DNA from: Halotia wernerae
Lineage (GTDB): Bacteria; Cyanobacteriota; Cyanobacteriia; Cyanobacteriales; Nostocaceae
Direction: 5' to 3'
DNA length: 64,000 nt
NCBI GenBank assembly: GCA_034931985.1
Contig: JAYGHB010000103.1
Coordinates: 14,901 to 78,900 of the forward strand
Part shown: in pieces, positions 16,967-26,600 of the stretch
How the letters are laid out: every line of letters starts with the position of its first letter
Numbering within the stretch: the stretch's first letter is position 1
Position numbers and translations under genes: made by a program
The notes under the pieces: generated by a model
Databases searched by the model: none
Told to the model about the DNA's origin: nothing
The model's input: only the letters and a program-made list of their open reading frames with translations

Positions 16967-19900
16967 ATGCCTGAACATAAGAATACCCAAAGCAGTAATG
17001 CCTTTGAAAGCATTTGCGAATTTTCTACTGTTGTTGAACTTTTACGTTATAGAAGTAGCCGACAGGCTAAACAACTGAGTTACACATTCTTGGCCGATGG
17101 GGAAACAGAAAGCGATCGCCTGACCTATCAAGAGCTAGATAGATGTAGCCGAGCGATCGCATCTCAACTGCAAAGCTTAGGTTTAAGTGGAGAGCGTGCG
17201 TTACTCCTTTATCCACCAGGTTTAGAATATCTTGCCGCCTTTTTCGGGTGTCTGTATGCTGGAGTGGTAGCAGTTCCGGCTTATCCACCACGCAACCAAC
17301 GCAATACCCCCAGAATTTTAGCGATTCTAGAAGATGCACAAGCCGCAATCATCCTGACGACAACAGGCATTTTGTCTCAGGTACAATCTTTGTTTGCCGA
17401 TAAATTTGATATAGATAATATTCATTGGCTAGCCACTAATAACCTCGCTCCTGGTATAGAAGAGGGTTGGCAAGAGCCTCTGATCAATACAGACACACTG
17501 GCGTTTCTGCAATACACCTCTGGCTCTACCGGCACACCCAAAGGTGTAATGCTCAGTCATGGCAACCTGCTCCACAATGCTGTTGTGACTCGCCAATATA
17601 TGGAACATTCTTCCAGTAGTAAGTTTGTCAGTTGGCTACCTGTTTATCATGACATGGGTCTGATTGGTGGAGTGCTGCAACCTCTGTTCGGCAGTTTTCC
17701 TTGTATCATGGTGCCGCCAGCTGCTTTCCTCCAACGTCCCTATCGATGGTTAGAAGCAATTTCTCGTTATAGAGGGACTACTAGTGGCGCTCCCAACTTC
17801 GCTTATGAACTTTGTATTGAAAAAATTACTCCCGAACAACGTTCAACCCTAGATTTAAGTAGTTGGAATGTTGCTTTTAATGGTGCTGAACCAATTCGTC
17901 AGGAGACTCTAGAGAGGTTTGCTCAAACGTTTGCTGAATGTGGTTTTCGTCCAGAAGCCTTTTACCCATGCTACGGTATGGCAGAAGCCACCTTAATGGT
18001 ATCTGGAAGTGTAAAAAATGCTTTAGTAACGACGAAAACCTTACAAAAAACTGCTTTAGAAAGTAATCATATAATTGATGCGACTGCTAATGAAGAAAAT
18101 TCAATAGCATTAGTTGGTTGCGGTCGATCTGTACCACAACAGCAGATTGTAATTGCCAATCCAGAAACCTTAACCCGTTGTTCTCCCGATGAAGTAGGGG
18201 AAATCTGGGTATCAGGCCCTAGTATTGGTCATGGTTACTGGAATCGTTCAGAGCAAACAGAGCGAACTTTCCACGCCTACTTGCAAGATACGGGAGTACA
18301 GCGCTCCGCGCATGAAAACAGCGAAGCGTTAGCGACAGCAGGAGCGTCAGGGCCATTTTTACGGACTGGAGATTTAGGCTTTTTGCATAATGGCGAACTC
18401 TTTATTACTGGACGAGCTAAAGATTTAATTATCATCAGGGGACGTAATCTCTATCCACAAGATATTGAGTTAACCGCAGAACGTAGCCATAAAACATTAC
18501 GCGCAACAAGTGTTGCAGCCTTTGCAGTAGAGGTAGAAAAAGAAGAACGTTTGGTAATTGTACAAGAATTAGAGTTTCGTGCCAAACCTGATATAGATGA
18601 AGTGACGACTGTTATTCGCCAAGCAATTACAGAAGAACATGAAGTACAAGTTTATGCAGTTGTTTTAATCAAAGCCGGCACGATTCCCAAAACTTCCAGT
18701 GGTAAGATTCAACGTCGGGCTACTAAAGCAGGATTTTTTGCAGGTACATTAGAGGTTGTTGGTAGTAGTATTTTGGAAATTACTCAGACAACAGAAGAAG
18801 AAGATTGTCTGACACGCACAGAATTACTAGCAGTAGAAGCAGGACAAAGACAGCAGTTATTAAACTCCTATTTACAAAAATTAGTCACAAGGGTATTGAG
18901 GGTAGCACCTTCTCAGTTAGACTTACAGCAACCTCTAAGTAGTACGGGTCTAGACTCCCTCAGAGTTTTCGAGCTAAAAAATCGGATAGAGGTTGATTTT
19001 GGAGTAGCTATATCTGTAGCAGACTTCTTTAATGGTGCTGGTATTGCTGAGTTAGCAACCCAAATATTAGACCAAGTTAATAGTAATTTGACTAGTGCGT
19101 ATCTGCCCATCTCTAAAGTCGAGACAGCCGCTAACCAACATCCGCTTACCTTCACTCAACAGCAGTTGTGGTTTATCAACCAACTCAAACCTGGGACAGC
19201 TACATATAACATTCCTGTAGCTATTCATCTGACAGAAAAGTTGAATGTCTCTGTATTGGTTCGCAGCTTCAACGAAATTATTCAAAGACACGACATCTTA
19301 CGAACCAGTTTTGAGGTGGTGAATGGTGAACCCATCCAAAAAGTTGCAGATTTAGTCTCATTCACTTTACTAGAAGTTGATTTGTGTGATTTGGCTGATG
19401 AACAACAGGCTGAAGTGCAAAAGTTGTCTATGCAAGAGGCTCAGTCATCTTTTGATTTAGGACAAGCACCTTTGTTGCGGGTAAAACTGCTGCACTTGCA
19501 AGCAGAATCGATTTTACTTATAAATCTGCATCATTTGGTTGGTGATGGTTGGTCAATAAAGGTACTAGTTCAAGAATTATCTACGATTTATCAAGCTTTC
19601 TCTGTGAGTAAACCCTCACTTTTCCCAGAACTTCCTGTACAGTACACAGATTTTGTGTATTGGCAACGAAAGTGGTTGCAAGGTGAAGTTATAGAAAAGC
19701 ATTTAGCTTATTGGAAGCAGCAGTTAGGCGGAAATTTACCTGTATTGCAACTACCTACTGACCGCCCCAGACCTCCAATACAGACTTTTCGGGGAGCGCA
19801 GCAGAAGTTTGTATTGTCTACAACATTAACTGAGTCAATCAAACAGTTAAGCCAACAGGAGGGTGCAACCTTATTTATGACCTTGTTAGCGGCTTTTCAA

Positions 19901-22360
19901 ACTTTGCTTTACCGCTACGCAGGTCAAGAAGATATTCTTGTTGGTTCACCGATAGCCAACCGCAACCGTGCTGAACTGGATCAGTTAATTGGGTGTTTTG
20001 TCAATACTTTAGTATTACGTACCAATCTAGAAAACAATCCCACATTTACAGAATTGTTGGGACGAGTGCGAAAGGTGGCAGTTGAGGCCTATACTCACCA
20101 AGATTTACCCTTTGAGAAGCTAGTAGAAGCGTTACAGCCAAATCGGGATCTCAGTTATAACCCATTGTTCCAGGTGATGTTTGTGCTTCAGAATCCTGCT
20201 GCAAACAGCATCTGGAAAACTGAGGAACTTGAGACAAGAACAGCCAAGTTTGATGTACTTTTATCAATGATTGATAATGAAGAAGGATTGACAGGGACGC
20301 TAGAATACAATACCGATTTATTTAATTCAGATAGTATAGCCAGGATGGTAGGGCATTTTCAAACCTTGCTAGAGGGTGTGGTTAGTGATCCCAATCAGGG
20401 TATTTCTGAGTTATCAATATTGACACCTGTTGAACGTCAAACACTACTGGTTGACTGGAACAACACTCAGGTTGATTATGCTCAAGAAGCTTGCATCCAT
20501 AACTTATTTGAGGTACAGGTAGAAAAAACACCGGATGCGATCGCTCTAGTCTTTGCTAACCTAGAACTTACCTATCGTGAGTTAAACAATCGAGCCAATC
20601 AACTAGCGCACCACCTACAAAATCTAGGCGTGAAACAAGATGTCTTAGTTGGGATCTGCATGGAACGCTCCTTAGAAATGGTAATTGGGATATTAGCTAT
20701 CCTTAAAGCAGGGGCGGCTTATGTACCATTAGATCCTACTTACCCAACGGAGCGCCTTAGTTTCGTGCTAGAAGATGCTCAGTTAAAATTTATTCTCACT
20801 CAACAAAAACAAAACCACAAATTAGCTAACGATAAAACACAACTAATCTGCCTGGATACAGACGGGGAAATCATCGCTCAAGAAAGTACAGATAATCCCA
20901 ATAGTCAAGTTATACCTGCATCCTTGGCTTATATTATTTATACCTCCGGTTCTACAGGTAAACCCAAAGGTGTTTTAGTCAACCACGCCAACGTTGTGCG
21001 TTTGTTTGCGGCTACTGATGCTTGGTTTAAGTTTAACCAGCAGGATGTGTGGACGTTGTTTCACTCTATTGCCTTCGATTTCTCAGTGTGGGAAATCTGG
21101 GGTGCTTTACTGCATGGTGGGCGCTTAGTGGTAGTTCCCTACGAAGTCAGCCGCTCACCCCAAGCTTTCTATGAGTTATTGTCTGAACAAAAGGTGACAG
21201 TTCTCAACCAAACTCCCTCAGCCTTCCGCCAATTGATACAGGTTGATGAATCTGTGCCTGCTGCTGAAAAATTAAGACATATAAGATATGTGATATTTGG
21301 TGGTGAGGCTTTAGAACTGCAAACTTTGCAGCCGTGGTTTGAGCAATATGGAGACAAGTCACCGCAGTTAGTGAATATGTATGGTATTACAGAAACAACC
21401 GTACACGTTACTTACCGCCCATTAACTTGTGCAGATGTAACTCAGGCGCAGGGAAGTGTGATTGGTAGACCTATTCCTGACTTGCAAGTTTACCTGTTAG
21501 ACCAACATCAGCAACTTGTACCAATGGGAGTTCCGGGTGAAATGTACATTGGTGGTACAGGTTTGGCACGAGGTTATCTCAATCGTCCAGAACTTACACA
21601 GCAGAGATTTATTTCTCACTCATTTGCACTAGGAACACGTCTTTATCGTTCTGGAGATTTGGCACGATATTTACCTAATGGTGAATTAGAATACCTTGGT
21701 CGGATTGATAACCAGGTGAAGATTCGCGGCTTCCGCATTGAGTTGGGAGAGATTGAGACAACACTGAGCCAATACCCAAGAGTCAGAGAAACGGTGGTTT
21801 TAGTAAGGGAAGACATAGCAAATCATCGGCGGTTGGTTGCATACATAATTCCTGATCAAAAGTCAGCCCTTTGCCTGAATGAATTAAGGTATTTTTTGAA
21901 GGGAAAACTGCCTGAATATATGATTCCTTCTGCCTTTGTAGTTTTAGAAGCATTACCTCTTATCTCGAATGGAAAAGTAGACCGTCGTGCTTTACCTGCA
22001 CCGGAGAACTTGCGTCCAGAGTTGGCAACTAATTACCAAGCTCCTCAATCTGAGGTTGAAAAAACAATAGCTAAAGTTTGGAAACAGGTACTACAGATAG
22101 AAAAAGTAGGTATTCATGATAATTTCTTTGACCTTGGTGGACATTCTTTACTAGTGGTACAGGTAAACAACCAAATCAGAGAAACATTGAAACAGGATTT
22201 ATCAGTTGTAGAAATGTTTCAAAATCCCACTATTAAGTCGCTCGCTCAATATTTAGGTACAAAAGCAGAGACTGTTTATTCTTTGGAGTCAATACGTGAC
22301 CGGGCTAAGATGCAAAGAGATTCACGTCACCGTCAAAAGAAACTATTGACAAAGCCATAG
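16967..22360 (+). CDS. FAAL-ACP-C-A(Thr)-PCP lipo-initiation NRPS
   Basis: First assembly-line enzyme, 1797 residues. A fatty acyl-AMP ligase (about 1-590; YTSGSTGTPKGVMLSHGN) activates a fatty acid and loads an ACP (GLDSL, S664). A condensation domain (HHLVGDG near 855) then acylates the residue activated by the A domain (YTSGSTGKPKG near 1323), and a PCP follows (GGHSLL near 1726). My reading of the specificity code is DFWNIGMVHK, the classic Thr code. The C-terminal tail (DRAKMQRDSRHRQKK) resembles a docking tail facing a PKS. An 18-codon segment at 18301-18349 looks like an in-frame repeat insertion in the FAAL. ATG 16967 is preferred over the in-frame GTG at 16955. Confidence 0.92.
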   Translation: MPEHKNTQSSNAFESICEFSTVVELLRYRSSRQAKQLSYTFLADGETESDRLTYQELDRCSRAIASQLQSLGLSGERALLLYPPGLEYLAAFFGCLYAGVVAVPAYPPRNQRNTPRILAILEDAQAAIILTTTGILSQVQSLFADKFDIDNIHWLATNNLAPGIEEGWQEPLINTDTLAFLQYTSGSTGTPKGVMLSHGNLLHNAVVTRQYMEHSSSSKFVSWLPVYHDMGLIGGVLQPLFGSFPCIMVPPAAFLQRPYRWLEAISRYRGTTSGAPNFAYELCIEKITPEQRSTLDLSSWNVAFNGAEPIRQETLERFAQTFAECGFRPEAFYPCYGMAEATLMVSGSVKNALVTTKTLQKTALESNHIIDATANEENSIALVGCGRSVPQQQIVIANPETLTRCSPDEVGEIWVSGPSIGHGYWNRSEQTERTFHAYLQDTGVQRSAHENSEALATAGASGPFLRTGDLGFLHNGELFITGRAKDLIIIRGRNLYPQDIELTAERSHKTLRATSVAAFAVEVEKEERLVIVQELEFRAKPDIDEVTTVIRQAITEEHEVQVYAVVLIKAGTIPKTSSGKIQRRATKAGFFAGTLEVVGSSILEITQTTEEEDCLTRTELLAVEAGQRQQLLNSYLQKLVTRVLRVAPSQLDLQQPLSSTGLDSLRVFELKNRIEVDFGVAISVADFFNGAGIAELATQILDQVNSNLTSAYLPISKVETAANQHPLTFTQQQLWFINQLKPGTATYNIPVAIHLTEKLNVSVLVRSFNEIIQRHDILRTSFEVVNGEPIQKVADLVSFTLLEVDLCDLADEQQAEVQKLSMQEAQSSFDLGQAPLLRVKLLHLQAESILLINLHHLVGDGWSIKVLVQELSTIYQAFSVSKPSLFPELPVQYTDFVYWQRKWLQGEVIEKHLAYWKQQLGGNLPVLQLPTDRPRPPIQTFRGAQQKFVLSTTLTESIKQLSQQEGATLFMTLLAAFQTLLYRYAGQEDILVGSPIANRNRAELDQLIGCFVNTLVLRTNLENNPTFTELLGRVRKVAVEAYTHQDLPFEKLVEALQPNRDLSYNPLFQVMFVLQNPAANSIWKTEELETRTAKFDVLLSMIDNEEGLTGTLEYNTDLFNSDSIARMVGHFQTLLEGVVSDPNQGISELSILTPVERQTLLVDWNNTQVDYAQEACIHNLFEVQVEKTPDAIALVFANLELTYRELNNRANQLAHHLQNLGVKQDVLVGICMERSLEMVIGILAILKAGAAYVPLDPTYPTERLSFVLEDAQLKFILTQQKQNHKLANDKTQLICLDTDGEIIAQESTDNPNSQVIPASLAYIIYTSGSTGKPKGVLVNHANVVRLFAATDAWFKFNQQDVWTLFHSIAFDFSVWEIWGALLHGGRLVVVPYEVSRSPQAFYELLSEQKVTVLNQTPSAFRQLIQVDESVPAAEKLRHIRYVIFGGEALELQTLQPWFEQYGDKSPQLVNMYGITETTVHVTYRPLTCADVTQAQGSVIGRPIPDLQVYLLDQHQQLVPMGVPGEMYIGGTGLARGYLNRPELTQQRFISHSFALGTRLYRSGDLARYLPNGELEYLGRIDNQVKIRGFRIELGEIETTLSQYPRVRETVVLVREDIANHRRLVAYIIPDQKSALCLNELRYFLKGKLPEYMIPSAFVVLEALPLISNGKVDRRALPAPENLRPELATNYQAPQSEVEKTIAKVWKQVLQIEKVGIHDNFFDLGGHSLLVVQVNNQIRETLKQDLSVVEMFQNPTIKSLAQYLGTKAETVYSLESIRDRAKMQRDSRHRQKKLLTKP
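18301..18349. repeat. In-frame repeat insertion in the FAAL domain
   Basis: GCGCTCC (18301-18307) and GGAGCG (18341-18346) bound a GC-rich segment with GCGAAGCGTTAGCG inside. It encodes about 18 residues (QRSAHENSEALATAGAS) between DTG and GPFLRTGDLG, where FAALs normally run on directly (DTGEGPFLRTGDLG-like). Confidence 0.6.
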
Positions 22361-22554
22361 GTAGAGCATGAAGGATACAGTTTAGAAACCATTAATCTTA
22401 ACTCTACAAGCTCTAATAATATTAATTTGAAGTCATGAAAATAGCAAAGTTGCAAAATAAATGATTTTATCAACCATTCCCAAATTACTTATGTAGAATA
22501 CCAATCGTGTTGTAGTTATTTGTGCCTGTCAGTTATTCAGTGAAAAGGTATTAA

Positions 22555-23415
22555 ATGATGAGAATTGAAGCATTTGGAAATAGCACTGCTCAGACAATTT
22601 ATAATATTGAATATAGCAATATTATGGGATTGCCATTTCAAGAAGTTTTAGAGTTATTCAAGTCATGCGGTCTTATCCTTTTTCAAGGATTTGGAGTAAC
22701 TTATGAGCAAATGAAAACGTTTGCAGAAAAATTGAGTTCTGGATTCGTCATCGATCCAACTAAAGACAATCTTGGTTCCCTTAATGGTTGGTTAATTCAG
22801 CTTGCAGATGGAGGAACACATCACATTGCGCCTCACTGTGAAAACGGCAGCACTCCTTTTATATCTGATGTGATTTGGTTTTGTTGTGACGTGCCTGCAA
22901 TAAAGGGTGGTGAAACATTATTTTGGAATGCTGTAAAAATTTGGGAAGAGTTGAGTGAGCCGACAAAACAACTATTTTTTGCCAAAAAGGTTAAGTATTG
23001 GCGCAATGTTTCTGTTGAGGAGTGGCAGTCCTTCGTAGGAGAAGGCAGTACTATCACTGTCCTTAAGCAAATGCTGGACAATCTTCAAGGAATTACTTAC
23101 CGGATTGAGGAAGACCAATCTATTTATATGGAGTATACTTGTTCAGCCGTGCGTAAAACAAAATATGATGGCAAACAAGCATTTGCTAACTCCATCATGT
23201 ACGAGTATCAAAGGCAAAGAGTTTCTTTAGAGGATGGTTCATCAATACCTGATGAGGTTATCGAAGAAATCAAAGCTGTTCTGGATAAATTTACTGAAGC
23301 AATACCCTGGAAAACTGGTGATTTAGCAATGATTGATAATACCAAGTTTTTACATGGTCGCCCAGCATTGACCGATACTGAAAGGAAAATTTTCACTACG
23401 CAAACTTACATTTAG
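22555..23415 (+). CDS. TauD/TfdA-type Fe(II)/2-oxoglutarate dioxygenase (1)
   Basis: Non-heme iron oxygenase, 286 residues, most likely hydroxylating a carrier-bound or free building block. The facial triad appears as H94-X-E96 (PHCEN) and H267 (FLHGRP), with R277 as the probable 2-oxoglutarate-binding Arg. The H-X-E form, instead of H-X-D, also occurs in amino-acid beta-hydroxylases such as AsnO and VioC. It is clearly different from the SyrP-like enzyme at 34171. Lying between the Thr module and the first PKS, it could act on an early residue or serve as the second Asp/Asn beta-hydroxylase; the substrate cannot be decided from sequence. About 190 bases of plain intergenic sequence precede it. 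Confidence 0.8.
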   Translation: MMRIEAFGNSTAQTIYNIEYSNIMGLPFQEVLELFKSCGLILFQGFGVTYEQMKTFAEKLSSGFVIDPTKDNLGSLNGWLIQLADGGTHHIAPHCENGSTPFISDVIWFCCDVPAIKGGETLFWNAVKIWEELSEPTKQLFFAKKVKYWRNVSVEEWQSFVGEGSTITVLKQMLDNLQGITYRIEEDQSIYMEYTCSAVRKTKYDGKQAFANSIMYEYQRQRVSLEDGSSIPDEVIEEIKAVLDKFTEAIPWKTGDLAMIDNTKFLHGRPALTDTERKIFTTQTYI

Positions 23416-23509
23416 GCTTGACCTAAAAAACATCAAATTGAGTGAAAGTGAAATGTTTTCGGCAGTTATAAAGTAAAAATTTTTTAACCTATCATCAATA
23501 AATTTACCG

Positions 23510-23533
23510 CATCAGCAGTATTTTCTGCTGATG
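23510..23533. terminator. Strong hairpin between oxygenase and PKS genes
   Basis: CATCAGCAG (23510-23518), loop TATTTT, CTGCTGATG (23525-23533): a perfect 9-bp stem in the 203-base gap. No T-run follows (TTGGAG), so it is at best a weak terminator, or an RNA-processing or attenuation element before the first PKS gene. Confidence 0.4.
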
Positions 23534-23618
23534 TTGGAGAAATCATGACGATCGCACTATCAAATTTCACTCAATAATGGGTAATAAATATTACTAAAAT
23601 AATCAAGGTGGAATATTA

Positions 23619-26600
23619 ATGATTTTGGATAAAAATGATGAAAATGTAATGGAGCATATTGCCATTATTGGTATGTCTGGGCGTTTCCCTGGAACTAAAA
23701 ATATTGCGGAGTTTTGGCAGAATTTATGTGATGGAGTTGAGGCAATTTCTCGATTTAGTGATGAAGAGTTAATTGCTGCTGGGGTAGATCCATCATTACT
23801 CAATAATCCTAACTATATAAAAGCGGGTGCAGTATTAGAAGACATTGATTTATTCGATGCTGGTTTCTTTGGGTTTAATCCCAAAGAAGCAAAGATGACT
23901 GATCCCCAACATCGGTTATTTTTAGAATGTGCTTGGGAAGCTTTAGAAAATGCTGGTTATGACGCTCAAAGATGCGAAAGCCGGATTGGAGTTTATGCAG
24001 GTGCTAGTTTAAATAACTATTTGCCATTTAAGTTAAATATTGACCAAATTGGTTCAGCGCATAGTTTTCAAAAGCTAATTGGTAATGATAAAGATTTTCT
24101 GTCTACTCGCGTTTCTTACAAATTAAATCTGACTGGGCCGAGTCTCACAATACAAACCGCTTGTTCTACTTCTTTAGTAGCCACAGCTTTGGCTTGCCAA
24201 AACTTACTCAATTATCAATGTGATATGGCTTTGACTGGTGGGGCTTCAATCCGTGTACCCCAAAAAACAGGGTATTTACATCAAGAAGGAGGAATTTTAT
24301 CACCTGATGGTCATTGTCGCGCCTTTGATGCCAAAGCAAAAGGCACAATTATTGGTAATGGCGTGGGAGTGACGCTGTTAAAGCGGTTATCGGATGCGAT
24401 CGCAGACGGTGATCATATCTATGCTGTAATTAAAGGTAGTGCTATCAATAACGATGGTTCTAGTAAAGTCGGCTACACTGCACCCAGCGTCAACGGACAA
24501 GCAGAAGCGATCGCCGAAGCAATAGCCCTGGCTGACGTTGAACCTGAGACAATCAGCTATATCGAAACTCATGGAACAGGAACTGCTTTAGGCGATCCTA
24601 TAGAAATCGCTGCGTTGACAAATGTTTTTCGGGCTGAAACTGAGAAAACAGGTTTTTGTGCGATTGGTTCTATCAAAACCAATATTGGACATTTAGACGC
24701 TGCTGCTGGGGTTACAGGCTTAATTAAAACCGCTTTGGCTTTACAACATAAGTTAATTCCTCCTAGCTTAAATTTTGAGCAGCCTAATCCAGAAATTGAT
24801 TTTGCTAATAGTCCTTTCTACGTCAATACCAAACTGACTCAATGGAATATAACTTCTACACCGCGTCGCGCTGGAGTTAGTTCTCTAGGTATTGGTGGGA
24901 CTAATGCTCATGTCATTCTAGAAGAAGCTCCTTCTGTGACGAGAGTGGAGAAGCAAAAGAGAGATTATCAGTTATTAGTACTTTCAGCTAAAACTGATTC
25001 GGCTTTAGAAACTGCTACTAAGAATCTTGCTCAACACCTCAGACTATATCCTGAGTTGAATTTGGCAAATGTAGCTTACACATTGCAAATAGGGCGTGGG
25101 GTATTTAATTATCGTCGTGTTGTGGTTTGCCAAAGTACCCAAGAAGCAATAAACGCCTTAGAAAGTATAGATCCTCAACAAGTATTAACTCACTTTGAGG
25201 AACCAACTCAACGCTCTATTACCTTCATGTTTCCTGGACAGGGTGTTCAGTATGTGGGAATGGGTAAACAACTTTACCAGACTGAGCCTATATTCCGCGA
25301 ACAGGTGGATCATTGTTGTTTGCTACTCAAACCGCATTTAGGGTTAGATTTACGTTCAGTTATTTATCCACACGAGTCTGAAAAACAAGTAGCAGAACAA
25401 CTCAAGCAGACATCTTTAGCACAACCAGTATTGTTTGTAATTGAGTATGCTTTGGCTCAACTGTGGATGTCTTGGGGTATCTTGCCGCAAGCGATGATTG
25501 GCCACAGTATTGGGGAATATGTAGCCGCTTGTCTTGCTGGTGTGATGTCGTTGGAAGATGCGTTAACTTTGGTTGCTGTGCGTGGGCGACTGATGCAGCA
25601 AATGTCTACGGGTGCAATGCTTTCTGTTTCCGCATCAGCAGCAGAGGTTAAAACTTTCCTCAACGAAGATTTAGCTTTAGCTGCTAGTAATGCACCTTCC
25701 TTGTGTGTGGTTTCTGGAAGCTATGACGCAGTAGACAAGATTGCTGAAAAACTAACAGGTAAGGGTATAGAGTGTCGCAGTTTGCATACTTCCCATGCTT
25801 TTCACTCCCAAATGATGGAAGCAATGTTAGAACCATTTATAGCGGAACTGAAAAAAGTCAAACTTAATCCTCCTCAAATTCCCTTTATTTCTAATTTGAC
25901 GGGTACTTGGATTTCAGCGCCAGAAGCAACATCTCCAGATTATTGGGCGCAGCATTTACGTCAAACAGTACAGTTTTCAGATGGTTTATCAGTTTTGCTG
26001 CAAGAAAGCGAACAGCTACGCTGCGCCCCAAGCGATCGCATACTCTTAGAAGTAGGGCCAGGAAGAACTTTGTGTACTCTTGTCAAACAACACACCCAAC
26101 AAGCAGCCGGACAAGTTGTATTACCTTCTTTACGTCATCCCCAGGAAGAAAAATCAGATGTTAATTTCTTACTCAACATTTTAGGGCGGTTGTGGTTAGC
26201 AGGAGTTGAGATAAATTGGTCTAGTTTTTATACCCATGAACCGCGTTACCGCGTACCTTTACCAACTTATCCGTTTGAACGTCAGCGTTATTGGATTGAA
26301 CCAGAAATACAAACTCAAGTAGTTGATCAAGTTGACAGCAAGCAGGGTAAGAAGCCTAACATTAGTGACTGGTTTTATATTCCTTCTTGGAAACGAGTCC
26401 CCCTCGTCAAAACAAAAGATATTACCTCTGGTTATTCTCTAATTTTTGTAGATGAATATGGCGTAGGTTCACAACTTGCTCAACGATTACAACAACTTGG
26501 GCAAGATGTAATTACTGTTAAGATAGGGAAAAAATTTGATCAACTTGATAGCAATACATACGCTATCAATCCGGCTCAAGCGGATGATTATCAGAACTTA

